Origin: CAZKKF01 sp964553285
GTDB taxonomy: Bacteria; Patescibacteriota; Minisyncoccia; Phycocordibacterales; Zambryskibacteraceae
Assembly: GCA_964553285.1 (NCBI GenBank)
Contig: CAZKKF010000002.1
Coordinates: 1-57,203 of the forward strand
Reading direction: 5' to 3'
Length of the DNA stretch: 57,203 nt
Every line of letters begins with the position of its first letter. Position 1 is the first letter of the stretch. The notes under the pieces were generated by a model. The model saw only the letters and a program-made list of their open reading frames with translations, did no database searches and was not told the origin of the DNA. The position numbers and the translations under genes were made by a program. This document shows, one piece after another, positions 16,439 to 24,209 of this stretch.

Positions 16439-17284
16439 TTATTTCCTCTTCTTGCCTACAGAGCGGCGGCGCACAATGAGAACGTTTGAGTATTTCTTGC
16501 TTCGGCGGGATTTCTGGCCTTTGCCGGTGGGCTTGCCGTAGATACTTCTTGCCCTCCTGTGTCCTCTGCCGGAGCGGCCTTCTCCACCTCCGTGAGGGTG
16601 GTCTACAGGGTTCATAGCAGAACCGCGCACCGTAGGCCTTATACCAAGCCATCTGGAACGGCCGGCTTTGCCGATATTTGTAAGTCTGCTTTCCGGATTT
16701 GAAACCTCACCTACGGAAGCAAAGCACATTCTGTGTACTTTGCGCACTTCGGAGGAAGGAAGCTTTATGTGCACATAATCACCGTCCTTGGCGATGACTT
16801 CGGCATATCCGCCTGCAGAACGCGCAATCTTTGCGCCGCCTTTGGGCTTTACTTCTATGTTGTAAACAAAAGTACCAACGGTTACGTTTGCAAGAGGAAG
16901 CCTGTTGCCCGGAGTTTCCGGTGCATCCGGAGAAGTAAGATAGGTGTCCCCCACTCTGGCGGTATTTGGAAGAAGAATGTATCTCTTCTCGCCGTCCTTG
17001 TATGCCACCAATCCGATGAAGCCGGAGCGATTGGGATCGTACTCAACGGTCTTTACAGTGTAAGGCACGCCGATTTTGTCGTATGAAAAGTCCACATCGC
17101 GGAAGCGCCTCTTGTGTCCACCGCCTTTGTGGCGAGTGGTAATACGGCCGTGATGGTTTCTTCCAACAAACCTCTTTCCGCCTTTGGTAAGCGATTTCTC
17201 AGGCTTGGATGATGTCAAAACACCCTTGTACGATACAACGGTTATGTGTCTGCGGGATGGTGTGGTGGGCTTGAATCTTTTCAT
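16439..17284 (-). CDS. rplB: 50S ribosomal protein L2 (uL2)
   Basis: A 281-residue protein with GRNHHGRITTRHKGGGHKRR near residue 42 and the peptidyl-transferase-near loop VRGSAMNPVDHPHGGGEGRS near 218, including the conserved His. Length is normal. It is the last gene before the hairpin at 16364-16393. Confidence 0.96.
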   Translation of the reverse strand: MKRFKPTTPSRRHITVVSYKGVLTSSKPEKSLTKGGKRFVGRNHHGRITTRHKGGGHKRRFRDVDFSYDKIGVPYTVKTVEYDPNRSGFIGLVAYKDGEKRYILLPNTARVGDTYLTSPDAPETPGNRLPLANVTVGTFVYNIEVKPKGGAKIARSAGGYAEVIAKDGDYVHIKLPSSEVRKVHRMCFASVGEVSNPESRLTNIGKAGRSRWLGIRPTVRGSAMNPVDHPHGGGEGRSGRGHRRARSIYGKPTGKGQKSRRSKKYSNVLIVRRRSVGKKRK

Positions 17285-17291
17285 GGCTGTT

Positions 17292-17663
17292 TTATGAAAG
17301 CTGTATAGTATCGCCTTTCTTGAGAGTTACATAGGCCTTCTTGCCGCCGGATGTAACACCCCTCTTTCCGCGTACCGTAACTTTCTTGCTCGGTATGCGC
17401 ACTGTGCGCACATCCTGCGGAGTTACTTTGTACAAAGCCTCAATGGATCGGGACACATCTCTCGAAGAAGCATCCGGATGAATATTGAAAACGTAGGTAT
17501 TTTTATTTTCGGCAACAAAAGAAGCCTTCTCGGTAATGCGCGGAGAAATTATTATTTTTCTGGAACGCAGTGCGCCCAAAGAAGCCTTGGGAGAAAAGGT
17601 TTTTACTTTGGGAGCAGAGTCCGCCGGAGCTTTCTTTTTGTTTTTTTGTGAGAAAATAGCCAT
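17292..17663 (-). CDS. rplW: 50S ribosomal protein L23 (uL23) with N-terminal extension
   Basis: A 123-residue protein. The core starts near residue 35 (KIIISPRITEKASF) and includes KNTYVFNIHPDASSRDV. L23 forms the docking site at the exit tunnel for trigger factor and SRP, which matters here because the trigger factor is reduced. About 30 Lys/Ala-rich residues precede the core. Confidence 0.93.
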   Translation of the reverse strand: MAIFSQKNKKKAPADSAPKVKTFSPKASLGALRSRKIIISPRITEKASFVAENKNTYVFNIHPDASSRDVSRSIEALYKVTPQDVRTVRIPSKKVTVRGKRGVTSGGKKAYVTLKKGDTIQLS

Positions 17664-17671
17664 GATGGTTT

Positions 17672-18415
17672 TTATGCTTTCTTTGCTTTAGCCTTGGCGG
17701 TTTTTTTGACCGGCTTCAATTTTTTGGCAACAGGCTCTTTACCTGCATCTTTTCTGTTTGAAACCTTGCCGGAAAGAAAGGCCAAAGACTCGTCCGGATT
17801 TACCAGCACCAAATACTTGTATTTCAAAACATTTACCGGGTCAAGGCTTCTGGTCTCGGTGAGCGAGATAGATCCTATGTTGCGGAGACCGCGTTCGGAC
17901 GAATCGCTCTTCTTGCCGAAAGCAATGTAAGCGGCATTGTTGCGGCGGGTGGAAAGCTCCGGAAGAGCCGCGCCCTTGGCCACATCGCGGAGAGCGGCAA
18001 TGCCAAGTTTGGTCTTTCCGGAAACTTCAAAAGATTCCACAAACACCACCTTGCCGTCTTTCCACTTGCGGGATATTAGAGACGCCAAAGCCGCGGCCTT
18101 CATCTTCTTGTTTACCTTGCGCAGGTAGTTTTTCTCATTTCTTGGGCCGTGAGTAACGCCTCCGCCAACCCATATGGGCGAACGGCGAGAACCATGACGA
18201 GCACGTCCTGTTCCCTTCTGCTTCCAGGGCTTTTTGCCGCCTCCTGAAACCTCACCGCGGTTCTTGGTATGAGCTATGGGGCTTCGGGCGGAGCTTTCCA
18301 TGGAAGTTACCACCTGATGCACCATGTCCGCGTTGAAGCGCGCGCCAAACACACGCTCCGGCAGAGAGATAGTGCGAGAAACTTTTCCTTCAGATGTATA
18401 TACGACTGCTTCCAT
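17672..18415 (-). CDS. rplD: 50S ribosomal protein L4 (uL4) with Lys-rich C-terminal tail
   Basis: A 247-residue protein with the tunnel-loop region KNRGEVSGGGKKPWKQKGTG near residue 52 and GSRRSPIWVGGGVTHGP. The core ends near residue 215 and about 30 residues of Lys/Ala/Pro tail follow (KKLKPVKKTAKAKAKKA). L4 represses the S10 operon in enterobacteria; no such leader is evident here. Confidence 0.95.
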   Translation of the reverse strand: MEAVVYTSEGKVSRTISLPERVFGARFNADMVHQVVTSMESSARSPIAHTKNRGEVSGGGKKPWKQKGTGRARHGSRRSPIWVGGGVTHGPRNEKNYLRKVNKKMKAAALASLISRKWKDGKVVFVESFEVSGKTKLGIAALRDVAKGAALPELSTRRNNAAYIAFGKKSDSSERGLRNIGSISLTETRSLDPVNVLKYKYLVLVNPDESLAFLSGKVSNRKDAGKEPVAKKLKPVKKTAKAKAKKA

Positions 18416-18420
18416 GTTTT

Positions 18421-19035
18421 TTATTTGATAGCCCTTACTTCAACCAAAGTGCCCCTTCTGCCCGGCACCGCACCGCGAAGGACAAGCTTGTTTTCCTCCG
18501 GAATGACGGCGATAACCTCAAGGTTTTTTACCATCACGCTGTCTCCTCCCATGCGGCCGGCCATGCGCATGCCTTTCGGCACCTTGGAACGCAAGCCTCC
18601 GCCAATGGATCCCGCCTCGCGCTCGGAGTGCTTCTGTCCGTGAGAACGGCGTCCTCCGGCAAAGCCGTGCCTCTTCACCACGCCCTGGAAACCCTTGCCC
18701 TTGGAGGTTGAGGTAACGCGCACCATATCTCCCGGAGCAAATACTGATACTTCTATCTTATCGCCGCGGTTTGCGGTCTCTCCGCTTTCAAGGCGAAACT
18801 CCTTGAGATACTTGAAACTGCCGAGATCGCCGGTGTGGCCTCTCTGCGGCTTGGCTATGTTCTTTTCCCTGCGGGAAGCAAAACCCACCTGCGCGGCTTC
18901 ATATCCATCTTTGTCTTTGCTTTTGACCTGCGTTACCACCACCGGGCCCGCCGTGAGGACAGTCGCCGGATGAACGACTCCTTTGTCGTCAAAAAGCTGG
19001 GTCATATTCTGTTTTTCTGCAAGAATGAATTTCAT
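18421..19035 (-). CDS. rplC: 50S ribosomal protein L3 (uL3)
   Basis: A 204-residue protein starting MKFILAEKQNMTQLFDDKG. The motif RVTSTSKGKGFQGVVKRHGF near residue 108 and HSEREAGSIGGG mark L3, which reaches the peptidyl-transferase centre. ATG at 19035 gives the conserved opening; the longer frame adds 24 unlikely residues. The 81-nt gap before it holds nothing clear. Confidence 0.95.
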   Translation of the reverse strand: MKFILAEKQNMTQLFDDKGVVHPATVLTAGPVVVTQVKSKDKDGYEAAQVGFASRREKNIAKPQRGHTGDLGSFKYLKEFRLESGETANRGDKIEVSVFAPGDMVRVTSTSKGKGFQGVVKRHGFAGGRRSHGQKHSEREAGSIGGGLRSKVPKGMRMAGRMGGDSVMVKNLEVIAVIPEENKLVLRGAVPGRRGTLVEVRAIK

Positions 19036-19116
19036 TTGGGTTTTTGGCACCGAGCCACACTGCGCACCTCGCGAAACAAATAAGTCCGCGCCGTCTTTAG
19101 AGTCCAAGCCTCTGGC

Positions 19117-19488
19117 TTACATAATCTTGACGTCAATCGACACACCTGAAGGCAAAGACAAGTTGGTCAGGGATTCTATAAGCTTCTGCGAAGGGTTCAC
19201 GATGTCTATCAGCCTCTTGTGTATCCTCATCTCAAACTGCTCTCGCGCATTTTTGTAGACGAATGACGCACGGTTGACTGTGTACTTCTTGAACTCTGTC
19301 GGCAACGGTATCGGGCCGTGCACCTCGCCTTCGTAGCGGATGGCGGTGTCAATAATCTGCTTGACCGATACATCAAGAATCTTGTTCTCGTAAGCCCTGA
19401 CTCTTATCCTCAAGCGGGAAATGCCGCCTTCGGATTCTTTTGTCTTAGCTTTTGGAGCCTTTATTTTTGCCGTTTTTGTGCTTGTCAT
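19117..19488 (-). CDS. rpsJ: 30S ribosomal protein S10 (uS10) with N-terminal extension
   Basis: A 123-residue protein whose core begins near residue 24 (RLRIRVRAYENKILD) and carries GPIPLPTEFKKYTVNR. S10 also acts as NusE in antitermination. About 20 Lys-rich residues are added in front. It follows tuf by 45 nt, so tuf and rpsJ are likely co-transcribed. Confidence 0.94.
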   Translation of the reverse strand: MTSTKTAKIKAPKAKTKESEGGISRLRIRVRAYENKILDVSVKQIIDTAIRYEGEVHGPIPLPTEFKKYTVNRASFVYKNAREQFEMRIHKRLIDIVNPSQKLIESLTNLSLPSGVSIDVKIM

Positions 19489-19533
19489 GTGTGGTGGGAA
19501 AGAACTTCTCTCAAACCTAATCTGTTTCTCCGA

Positions 19534-20739
19534 TTAGGCTACGATTTTGGTTACAACACCTGCGCCTACGGTCTTGCCTCCTTCGCGGATAGCAAACTTC
19601 TGCTTCTCCTCAAGAGCAACAGGAGCCACAAGCTTTACCTTGAAGGTAGCGTTGTCTCCGGGCATTACCATCTCAACGCCATCGGCAAGAGTAACCTCTC
19701 CGGTAACATCGGTGGTGCGGATGTAGAACTGGGGCTTATAACCTGTGAAGAATGGTGTGTGACGGCCTCCTTCCTCTTTCTTGAGGATGTACACCTCTGC
19801 TTCAAAGTCGGTGTGAGGAGTAACGCTTCCGGTCTTGGCGAGCACCTGTCCGCGGGTGAGATCTTCTTTCTTGGTACCGCGCAAAAGAATACCTGCGTTG
19901 TCTCCGGCCTGAGCGGCATCCAACTGCTTGTTGAACATTTCCACTCCGGTAACGGTGGTCTTGGCTGTAGCCTTGAGACCCACGATCTCTATTTCCTCGC
20001 CAACCTTGAGCACGCCGCGCTCTACCTTACCGGTAACCACGGTGCCTCGGCCTTCGATGGAGAAGATGTCCTCAATCGGCATAAGGAAGGGCTTGTCCAT
20101 GTCTCTTTCCGGAACGGGAATGTATGAGTCCAGGGTATTGATGAGCTCAAATACCTTCTGTGCCCACTCATCGGAAGTGTCCTTGGCTTCAAGAGCCTTG
20201 AGGCCTGAACCACGGATGATGGGGGCGCTTGCGCCGTCATACTCGTACTTGGTCAAAAGCTCGCGAATTTCTTCTTCCACAAGGTCAATAAGCTCCTTGT
20301 CGGGAACCATGTCGCACTTGTTTAGGAATACCACAATCTTGGGCACACCAACCTGGCGGGCAAGAAGGATGTGTTCGCGCGTCTGGGGCATCACGCCGTC
20401 GGTAGCCGCAACCACGAGTACTGCGCCGTCCATTTGAGCGGCACCGGTAATCATGTTCTTGATGTAGTCGGCGTGGCCTGGGGCGTCAATGTGAGCGTAG
20501 TGGCGGCCCGGAGTCCAGTATTCGGAGTGGTGAAGAGCGATAGTAATACCGCGTGCACGCTCCTCCGGAGCCTTGTCAATGCTGTCTATAGCCTCAACTC
20601 TGGCGCCATAACCCTGGTCCTTGTGCATATCAAGCACATGGAGGATGGAGGCCGTAAGAGTGGTCTTACCGTGGTCAACGTGGCCGATTGTACCTACGTT
20701 TACGTGCGGTTTGGAACGATCAAAAGTGTCTGCTGCCAT
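19534..20739 (-). CDS. tuf: Elongation factor Tu
   Basis: A 401-residue GTPase that brings aminoacyl-tRNA to the ribosome. The P-loop GHVDHGKTTL (residues 19-28), the switch block RGITIALHHSEYWTP, DAPGHADYIKNMITG and the NKCD motif are intact, as are domains 2 and 3 (ending KTVGAGVVTKIVA). Here tuf heads the S10 cluster instead of following fusA. Confidence 0.97.
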   Translation of the reverse strand: MAADTFDRSKPHVNVGTIGHVDHGKTTLTASILHVLDMHKDQGYGARVEAIDSIDKAPEERARGITIALHHSEYWTPGRHYAHIDAPGHADYIKNMITGAAQMDGAVLVVAATDGVMPQTREHILLARQVGVPKIVVFLNKCDMVPDKELIDLVEEEIRELLTKYEYDGASAPIIRGSGLKALEAKDTSDEWAQKVFELINTLDSYIPVPERDMDKPFLMPIEDIFSIEGRGTVVTGKVERGVLKVGEEIEIVGLKATAKTTVTGVEMFNKQLDAAQAGDNAGILLRGTKKEDLTRGQVLAKTGSVTPHTDFEAEVYILKKEEGGRHTPFFTGYKPQFYIRTTDVTGEVTLADGVEMVMPGDNATFKVKLVAPVALEEKQKFAIREGGKTVGAGVVTKIVA

Positions 20740-20862
20740 GTTTTTTTGTTAGTTTTTTAGTACCAACCTTCCCGAAACGCGCGAGATAATGGTTTCCGGA
20801 AGCCTGCTACCCTGTGATAATTGCCCGCCAAAAAGAAAAAGCCGTAACTAGCGGTAGGACAC

Positions 20863-20890
20863 ATAATACAGGTAGCCAAATAATAGTCAA
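20863..20890 (-). promoter_or_regulatory. Promoter of tuf and the S10 cluster
   Basis: TTGACT (20885-20890) and TATTAT (20863-20868) on the minus strand are spaced by 16 nt. The leader is about 118 nt and contains a short stem CCG/CGG followed by U-rich sequence, which might be a weak attenuator. No gene is seen in 20740-20968. Confidence 0.7.
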
Positions 20891-20895
20891 TAGAG

Positions 20896-20938
20896 AGCCA
20901 GCCCCGCTCTTCCTTCCGGAGGAGCGGGGCTGGCTTTT
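20896..20938. terminator. Terminator between the MscS-type gene and tuf
   Basis: A 14-bp stem AGCCAGCCCCGCTC / GAGCGGGGCTGGCT with the T-run on the plus side and a weaker T-rich tail on the minus side. It most likely ends the MscS-type gene upstream on the minus strand. Confidence 0.75.
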
Positions 20939-20968
20939 AGCGCACTTTGCCCTAAGGGATTTCCGAAT

Positions 20969-21655
20969 TTACCTGTGGGCTATTTCGTTGCGAACTTTCT
21001 CAATGTAGCGCGAAGCCGCTTCCTGGCCGCCAAGACCGAAGGAAAGGCCGAAGGCCAGAGCCAAAGCCACCACAACGCCTGTAAAGAGGGTGTTTATGAT
21101 GGTTGCTCCGATGCCAAGCTGTGAAAGCGCTACCAAAAGACCGAAGATCCAAATGGCCCATCTGGTGATGGTGCCGAGCATGTTGGCGGAACGGATGCCT
21201 GCGGCGCGGGAAGAAGTGGCAACTATCTTCTGCATCACATCACCCAATACGCCCGCTACAAGAAGCACCAATACAGCCACTATCACCTGAGGCAAGTAGC
21301 CCAGAACGGTCTGCTGGAGGAAGAGGTTGACCTGTGAAAGGCCCAATACCTCAAATGCCGCCACAAGGAAGACGATAATGACAAACCACTTAACCAGGCC
21401 GCCTACGAAGGCGCCGCTGTTTAGGTTTATACCGCCCTTGTTCATAAGATCATCAGCTCCCGTCCTGCGGAGAGCATCATCAACTCTGATACTGCGGAAT
21501 ATCTGTCCAATGGCCTTGCCGACCACCGATCCTAGAACCCAGCCCAGAATGATAATTATCACCGCAACCAGAAAACTCGGCACAAAACGGGCGATGCCCA
21601 TCCAGACATCCTGAAAGGAAGCGGTAAGCACATCTCCCCATGTATTCAACATCAT
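20969..21655 (-). CDS. MscS-type membrane protein, transmembrane part only
   Basis: A 228-residue protein with about five membrane helices and the repeated pattern ARFVPSFLVAVIIIILGW ... GGLVKWFVIIVFLVAAFEVL found in proteins with the conserved TM helix of MscS relatives. It ends with GLSFGLGGQEAASRYIEKVRNEIAHR, so the beta-domain and C-terminal cage of true MscS are missing. A pore or pressure-related function is inference. ATG at 21655 is chosen; ATG at 21652 is equally possible. Confidence 0.7.
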   Translation of the reverse strand: MMLNTWGDVLTASFQDVWMGIARFVPSFLVAVIIIILGWVLGSVVGKAIGQIFRSIRVDDALRRTGADDLMNKGGINLNSGAFVGGLVKWFVIIVFLVAAFEVLGLSQVNLFLQQTVLGYLPQVIVAVLVLLVAGVLGDVMQKIVATSSRAAGIRSANMLGTITRWAIWIFGLLVALSQLGIGATIINTLFTGVVVALALAFGLSFGLGGQEAASRYIEKVRNEIAHR

Positions 21656-21737
21656 GTTTTTAGCGCGCACTCGGCGCGTCTCATCACTCTAAACGAATAA
21701 TTTATTGACCTGTCGCGAATGCTATGGCCTGGGGTAA

Positions 21738-21743
21738 ATTATA
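21738..21743 (-). promoter_or_regulatory. -10 box ahead of the MscS-type gene
   Basis: TATAAT on the minus strand lies inside the inverted repeat GGGGTA...TACCCC (21731-21747). The -35 region is T-rich but not conserved. Confidence 0.4.
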
Positions 21744-21815
21744 CCCCGAAATAAAGCGCAAAAAACCCTCTTGTGGATAAATGGCCGATTGGAGGGGTGA
21801 TTTAAGGCCTATTTG

Positions 21816-22379
21816 TTAGGACAAAAGGAGCTTATTGAGAAGTTTTTCGTGGGGAAAATCCAAAATATCCCTTATCAGCTTGTCATAAAGACCCACTCTG
21901 TATTTCCAGTCCGGCGTTTCAAAAGCGGCGTACCTGACCTCTTTGCCCAAAAGCGACTCAATGTGCGCCACCGCATTGCGCAAAGGCCCCTTGCGCAAAC
22001 CGTCCCCCACTACGAGCAAATCCACCCTGCTCTCCGGATTTTGTATGAAAAGGCCGGAGACTATGATGAGCTTGATATTTCCCGCTTTGGAGATCTTTTG
22101 CACTATCTCTTTGTTGCTTACGGAACCCACTTCCGTAAGGAAGTTTTCAAGAGAGGCGCGGTGAGGATAGGCTTTGTTTAGGGCATAGCCGCTTGTTCGC
22201 CTCTTTATGAGGCCCGCCTTGGACAGCTCATTTAGCTCTTTGCGGACTATCCTGGGGCTCTCTTTTACCCTGTCTATGACATATTTAGCCTTATAAATGC
22301 TGTCCGGATTGAAGAGGAACAGGCGCATTAGCTTTACTTTGGCTTCGCTTCCGAATATTGCCGAAACTGACTTGGTCAT
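21816..22379 (-). CDS. Winged-helix protein with nucleotidyltransferase-like C-terminal domain
   Basis: A 187-residue protein. Residues 1-75 look like a winged helix (FGSEAKVKLMRLFLFNPDS, VRKELNELSKAGLIKRR). The rest reads SGLFIQNPESRVDLLVVGDG and HIESLLGKEVRYAAFETPDW, like a minimal nucleotidyltransferase fold with acidic residues but without a clear GSxARG. Two in-frame starts exist (22388 and 22379); the second is given. It is not clear if it binds DNA, modifies an RNA or protein, or both. It is transcribed alone. Confidence 0.6.
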   Translation of the reverse strand: MTKSVSAIFGSEAKVKLMRLFLFNPDSIYKAKYVIDRVKESPRIVRKELNELSKAGLIKRRTSGYALNKAYPHRASLENFLTEVGSVSNKEIVQKISKAGNIKLIIVSGLFIQNPESRVDLLVVGDGLRKGPLRNAVAHIESLLGKEVRYAAFETPDWKYRVGLYDKLIRDILDFPHEKLLNKLLLS

Positions 22380-22439
22380 TGCCGGCATTGTATATAAGGG
22401 GACGGAAGGTCGCAACTGCGAAGCAAAATAGCAAAACAC

Positions 22440-22466
22440 AAACCCCCCAGCTTAGCTGGAGGGTTT
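22440..22466 (-). terminator. Terminator of rplJ-rplL
   Basis: Stem AAACCCTCCAGC / GCTGGGGGGTTT with a 3-nt loop and a T-rich tail on the minus strand, 34 nt past rplL. Confidence 0.75.
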
Positions 22467-22500
22467 GCAACACAAAACCTAAATACTTTGGAAATAAAGC

Positions 22501-22923
22501 TTATTTGAAAGCAACCTTGCCTCCCGCTTCTTCCACCTGCTTCTTCAGGGCTTCTGCCTCCTCTTTCTTCATGTCTGTCTTGATGACTGCCGGAGCACCA
22601 TCTACCAGGTCTTTTGCCTCCTTGAGACCGAGGCTCAAAACCTCCTTGATCACCTTGATAACGGCTATCTTGTTTGCGCCTGCGTCCGCCAACTCAACCG
22701 TAACGGTTGATTTTTCTTCCTCGGCGGGGCCTGCAGGACCTGCGGCGGCAACGGCTACAGCCGAAGCCGACACTCCAAACTTCTTCTCAAACACTTTCAC
22801 CAATTCGTTGAGGTCGAGCACGCTCATCTTTTCTATCTCCTCAACTATCTTTGCGAACTTGGCGGGTACCTGTACTTCGGCGCCTGCGTTGTTCTCTACT
22901 GCGTTGTTTTCTGTATCTGACAT
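22501..22923 (-). CDS. rplL: 50S ribosomal protein L7/L12 (bL12)
   Basis: A 140-residue stalk protein. The N-terminal dimerisation part, an Ala/Gly/Pro-rich hinge (VAVAAAGPAGPAEEEK) near residue 55, and the factor-binding C-terminal domain (KIAVIKVIKEVLSLGLKEAK) are all visible. It recruits EF-Tu and EF-G. It follows rplJ by 27 nt. The N-terminus is about 15 residues longer than usual. Confidence 0.95.
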   Translation of the reverse strand: MSDTENNAVENNAGAEVQVPAKFAKIVEEIEKMSVLDLNELVKVFEKKFGVSASAVAVAAAGPAGPAEEEKSTVTVELADAGANKIAVIKVIKEVLSLGLKEAKDLVDGAPAVIKTDMKKEEAEALKKQVEEAGGKVAFK

Positions 22924-22950
22924 TTTAGGAATAGATAAAACTTTTAATTC

Positions 22951-23439
22951 TTAATTTTTGGAATCCGCTATGGCCTTGAGCCCTATCACCAGTCTCTGTA
23001 TGGGAGAATTGATGATATTCACGAACTTGCCATGAAGTACCGGCAAGGCGGGAATGGAGGCAATTTCGCTCATCTCCGAGGCGTTCATGAACTTTCCTTC
23101 AAACACTCCTCCCAAAATGGAAAGATTCTCCGGAAACTTCTTCTTGAACTCAAAGATGGAACGGGCCGGAGCAATAAGATCTTCTCCGTACGCCCAGGCC
23201 ACTTCTCCGGGAGTCTCAGGCATTTCCCCTTTTACGCCCGCATCGGTCAAAGCTTTGCCCATCAGGCTTTTCTTTGCCACGGTGTAAGAGACTTCGTTGT
23301 CGGACAACGCGCGCCTCATGTCGGTGGTACCTGCCATATTGAGACCCTTGAAGTGAACAAAGACGATTGATTTTGCCTGCTTCACGACATCGCCAAGCTT
23401 GTGCAAAATCTCCTTTTTCTTTTCTCTTGTTAACGCCAT
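22951..23439 (-). CDS. rplJ: 50S ribosomal protein L10 (uL10)
   Basis: A 162-residue protein starting MALTREKKKEILHKLGDVVK with the NEVSYTVAKKSLMGKAL segment. L10 anchors L12 dimers to the ribosome and usually represses its own mRNA by binding the leader. The leader here has the matching structure (23440-23640). Confidence 0.93.
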   Translation of the reverse strand: MALTREKKKEILHKLGDVVKQAKSIVFVHFKGLNMAGTTDMRRALSDNEVSYTVAKKSLMGKALTDAGVKGEMPETPGEVAWAYGEDLIAPARSIFEFKKKFPENLSILGGVFEGKFMNASEMSEIASIPALPVLHGKFVNIINSPIQRLVIGLKAIADSKN

Positions 23440-23640
23440 GTTTGTCTTTTGGTTTTTTATATCGACCTTCGTAAGGTTTGGGCCTCGGTTTTTTGGGCAA
23501 ATAAAAAACCCTCAACCAAGGGCCATGAGGATCGCAAAATATTGCGCGGGCAAGGGCTTCTCTAGAAGCCTCTCCCGACCTCGGCAGGGTTTATGAGAAA
23601 GAAACAAATCTTCCTCACCTGCTGTCTCTGGCCTTACGCA
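23440..23640 (-). promoter_or_regulatory. L10 leader with attenuator
   Basis: The 200-nt minus-strand leader contains CCAGAGACAGCAGG followed later by CCCTGCCGAGG, the pattern of the L10 leader family to which L10(L12)4 binds. Near the gene a stem made by CCCT/AGGG or CCTCA/TGAGG (23509-23530) is followed by T6, an attenuator-type terminator. This suggests that excess L10 stops transcription before rplJ. The family call is from memory of the consensus. Confidence 0.65.
23503..23530 (-). terminator. Attenuator in the L10 leader
   Basis: Short stem followed by TTTTTT on the minus strand, about 65 nt ahead of rplJ. Confidence 0.55.
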
Positions 23641-23644
23641 CGCT

Positions 23645-23673
23645 ACTTTACACCATTCTCCAATTTAATTCAA
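23645..23673 (-). promoter_or_regulatory. Promoter of rplJ-rplL
   Basis: TTGAAT (23668-23673) and TAAAGT (23645-23650) on the minus strand with 17-nt spacing. It gives a transcript beginning at the L10 leader. Confidence 0.65.
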
Positions 23674-23685
23674 CAAAAACGAAAA

Positions 23686-23718
23686 GGGAGCGCCGTGCCA
23701 AAAAGGCCGCGCGCTCCC
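23686..23718 (-). terminator. Terminator of the small membrane protein gene
   Basis: Stem GGGAGCGC / GCGCTCCC followed by TTTTCGTTTTT on the minus strand. Confidence 0.75.
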
Positions 23719-23753
23719 CGTGGAAGTTTTGGGCACTTCCGAGCCCTTTGTCG

Positions 23754-24017
23754 CTAGCGCGTCTGGCGCGCGAGCATTGCTTCAATCTCGGAAACCCGAA
23801 GCTCAAGCTCGCCCACCCGCGCAAACACGGAGTCCAAGCGAGCCTCCTCGGAGAGCCTTGCCGCCCGCTTCTCAGACAGCAAGTCGCCGAAGACCCTGTC
23901 CAAGCTGAACAGCATCGCTGCGAACGCCACAACAAGACAGAACACAAAGATGAAGTTGTCTCGCCTCGTTGATTTGGGACGGTAATGACCACCTCCGCTT
24001 CCGATACCCATTCCCAT
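23754..24017 (-). CDS. Small GC-rich orphan membrane protein with coiled coil
   Basis: An 87-residue protein of unknown function: a Gly-rich start, one membrane helix (FIFVFCLVVAFAAMLFSL) and a C-terminal coiled coil (RVGELELRVSEIEAMLARQ). The start at 24017 is chosen because GGAGG sits 4 nt before it and because earlier starts overlap the promoter. Codon use is more GC-rich than in its neighbours. It has its own promoter and terminator. Domain order is reminiscent of small phage or secretion-associated proteins, but no family is recognised. Confidence 0.55.
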   Translation of the reverse strand: MGMGIGSGGGHYRPKSTRRDNFIFVFCLVVAFAAMLFSLDRVFGDLLSEKRAARLSEEARLDSVFARVGELELRVSEIEAMLARQTR

Positions 24018-24093
24018 GTGTCCTCCGGGCCATTGGCCGGCGAAATGTACGCATACTATGAGCAGAATTGCCCATATGTGCCCTTCTCCCCCC

Positions 24094-24122
24094 ATTATAG
24101 CATACCCCGCCTCAAAAATCAA
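24094..24122 (-). promoter_or_regulatory. Strong extended -10 promoter of the small membrane protein gene
   Basis: TTGATT (24117-24122), 17 nt, then TATAAT (24094-24099) preceded by TGC and followed by a run of G. It strongly resembles the promoter at 39257. Confidence 0.75.
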
Positions 24123-24151
24123 GTACCGCAAACGGCGGCCAAAATAGGCTC

Positions 24152-24182
24152 AAAAAACACCCTCACTTGGCAGGGTGTTTTT
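24152..24182 (-). terminator. Terminator of fusA
   Basis: Stem AAAACACCCTGCC / GGGTGTTTTTT-type arms, with T6 on the minus strand. Confidence 0.8.
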
Positions 24183-24209
24183 ACTAGAGGACACAGGAGA
24201 AGGAAAATA

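Noticed and set aside
21655..21743. Riboswitch ahead of the MscS-type gene
   Set aside because: Only a short GGGGTA/TACCCC repeat around the -10 box was seen; no aptamer pattern.
21772..21780. DnaA box TGTGGATAA near 21.8 kb
   Set aside because: A single box without companion sites or other origin features is expected by chance.
23872..24075. 67-residue frame with GGAGAAGG ahead of it
   Set aside because: The product lacks any ordered pattern, whereas the overlapping frame has a clear membrane helix and coiled coil. The good ribosome-binding site keeps a small doubt.
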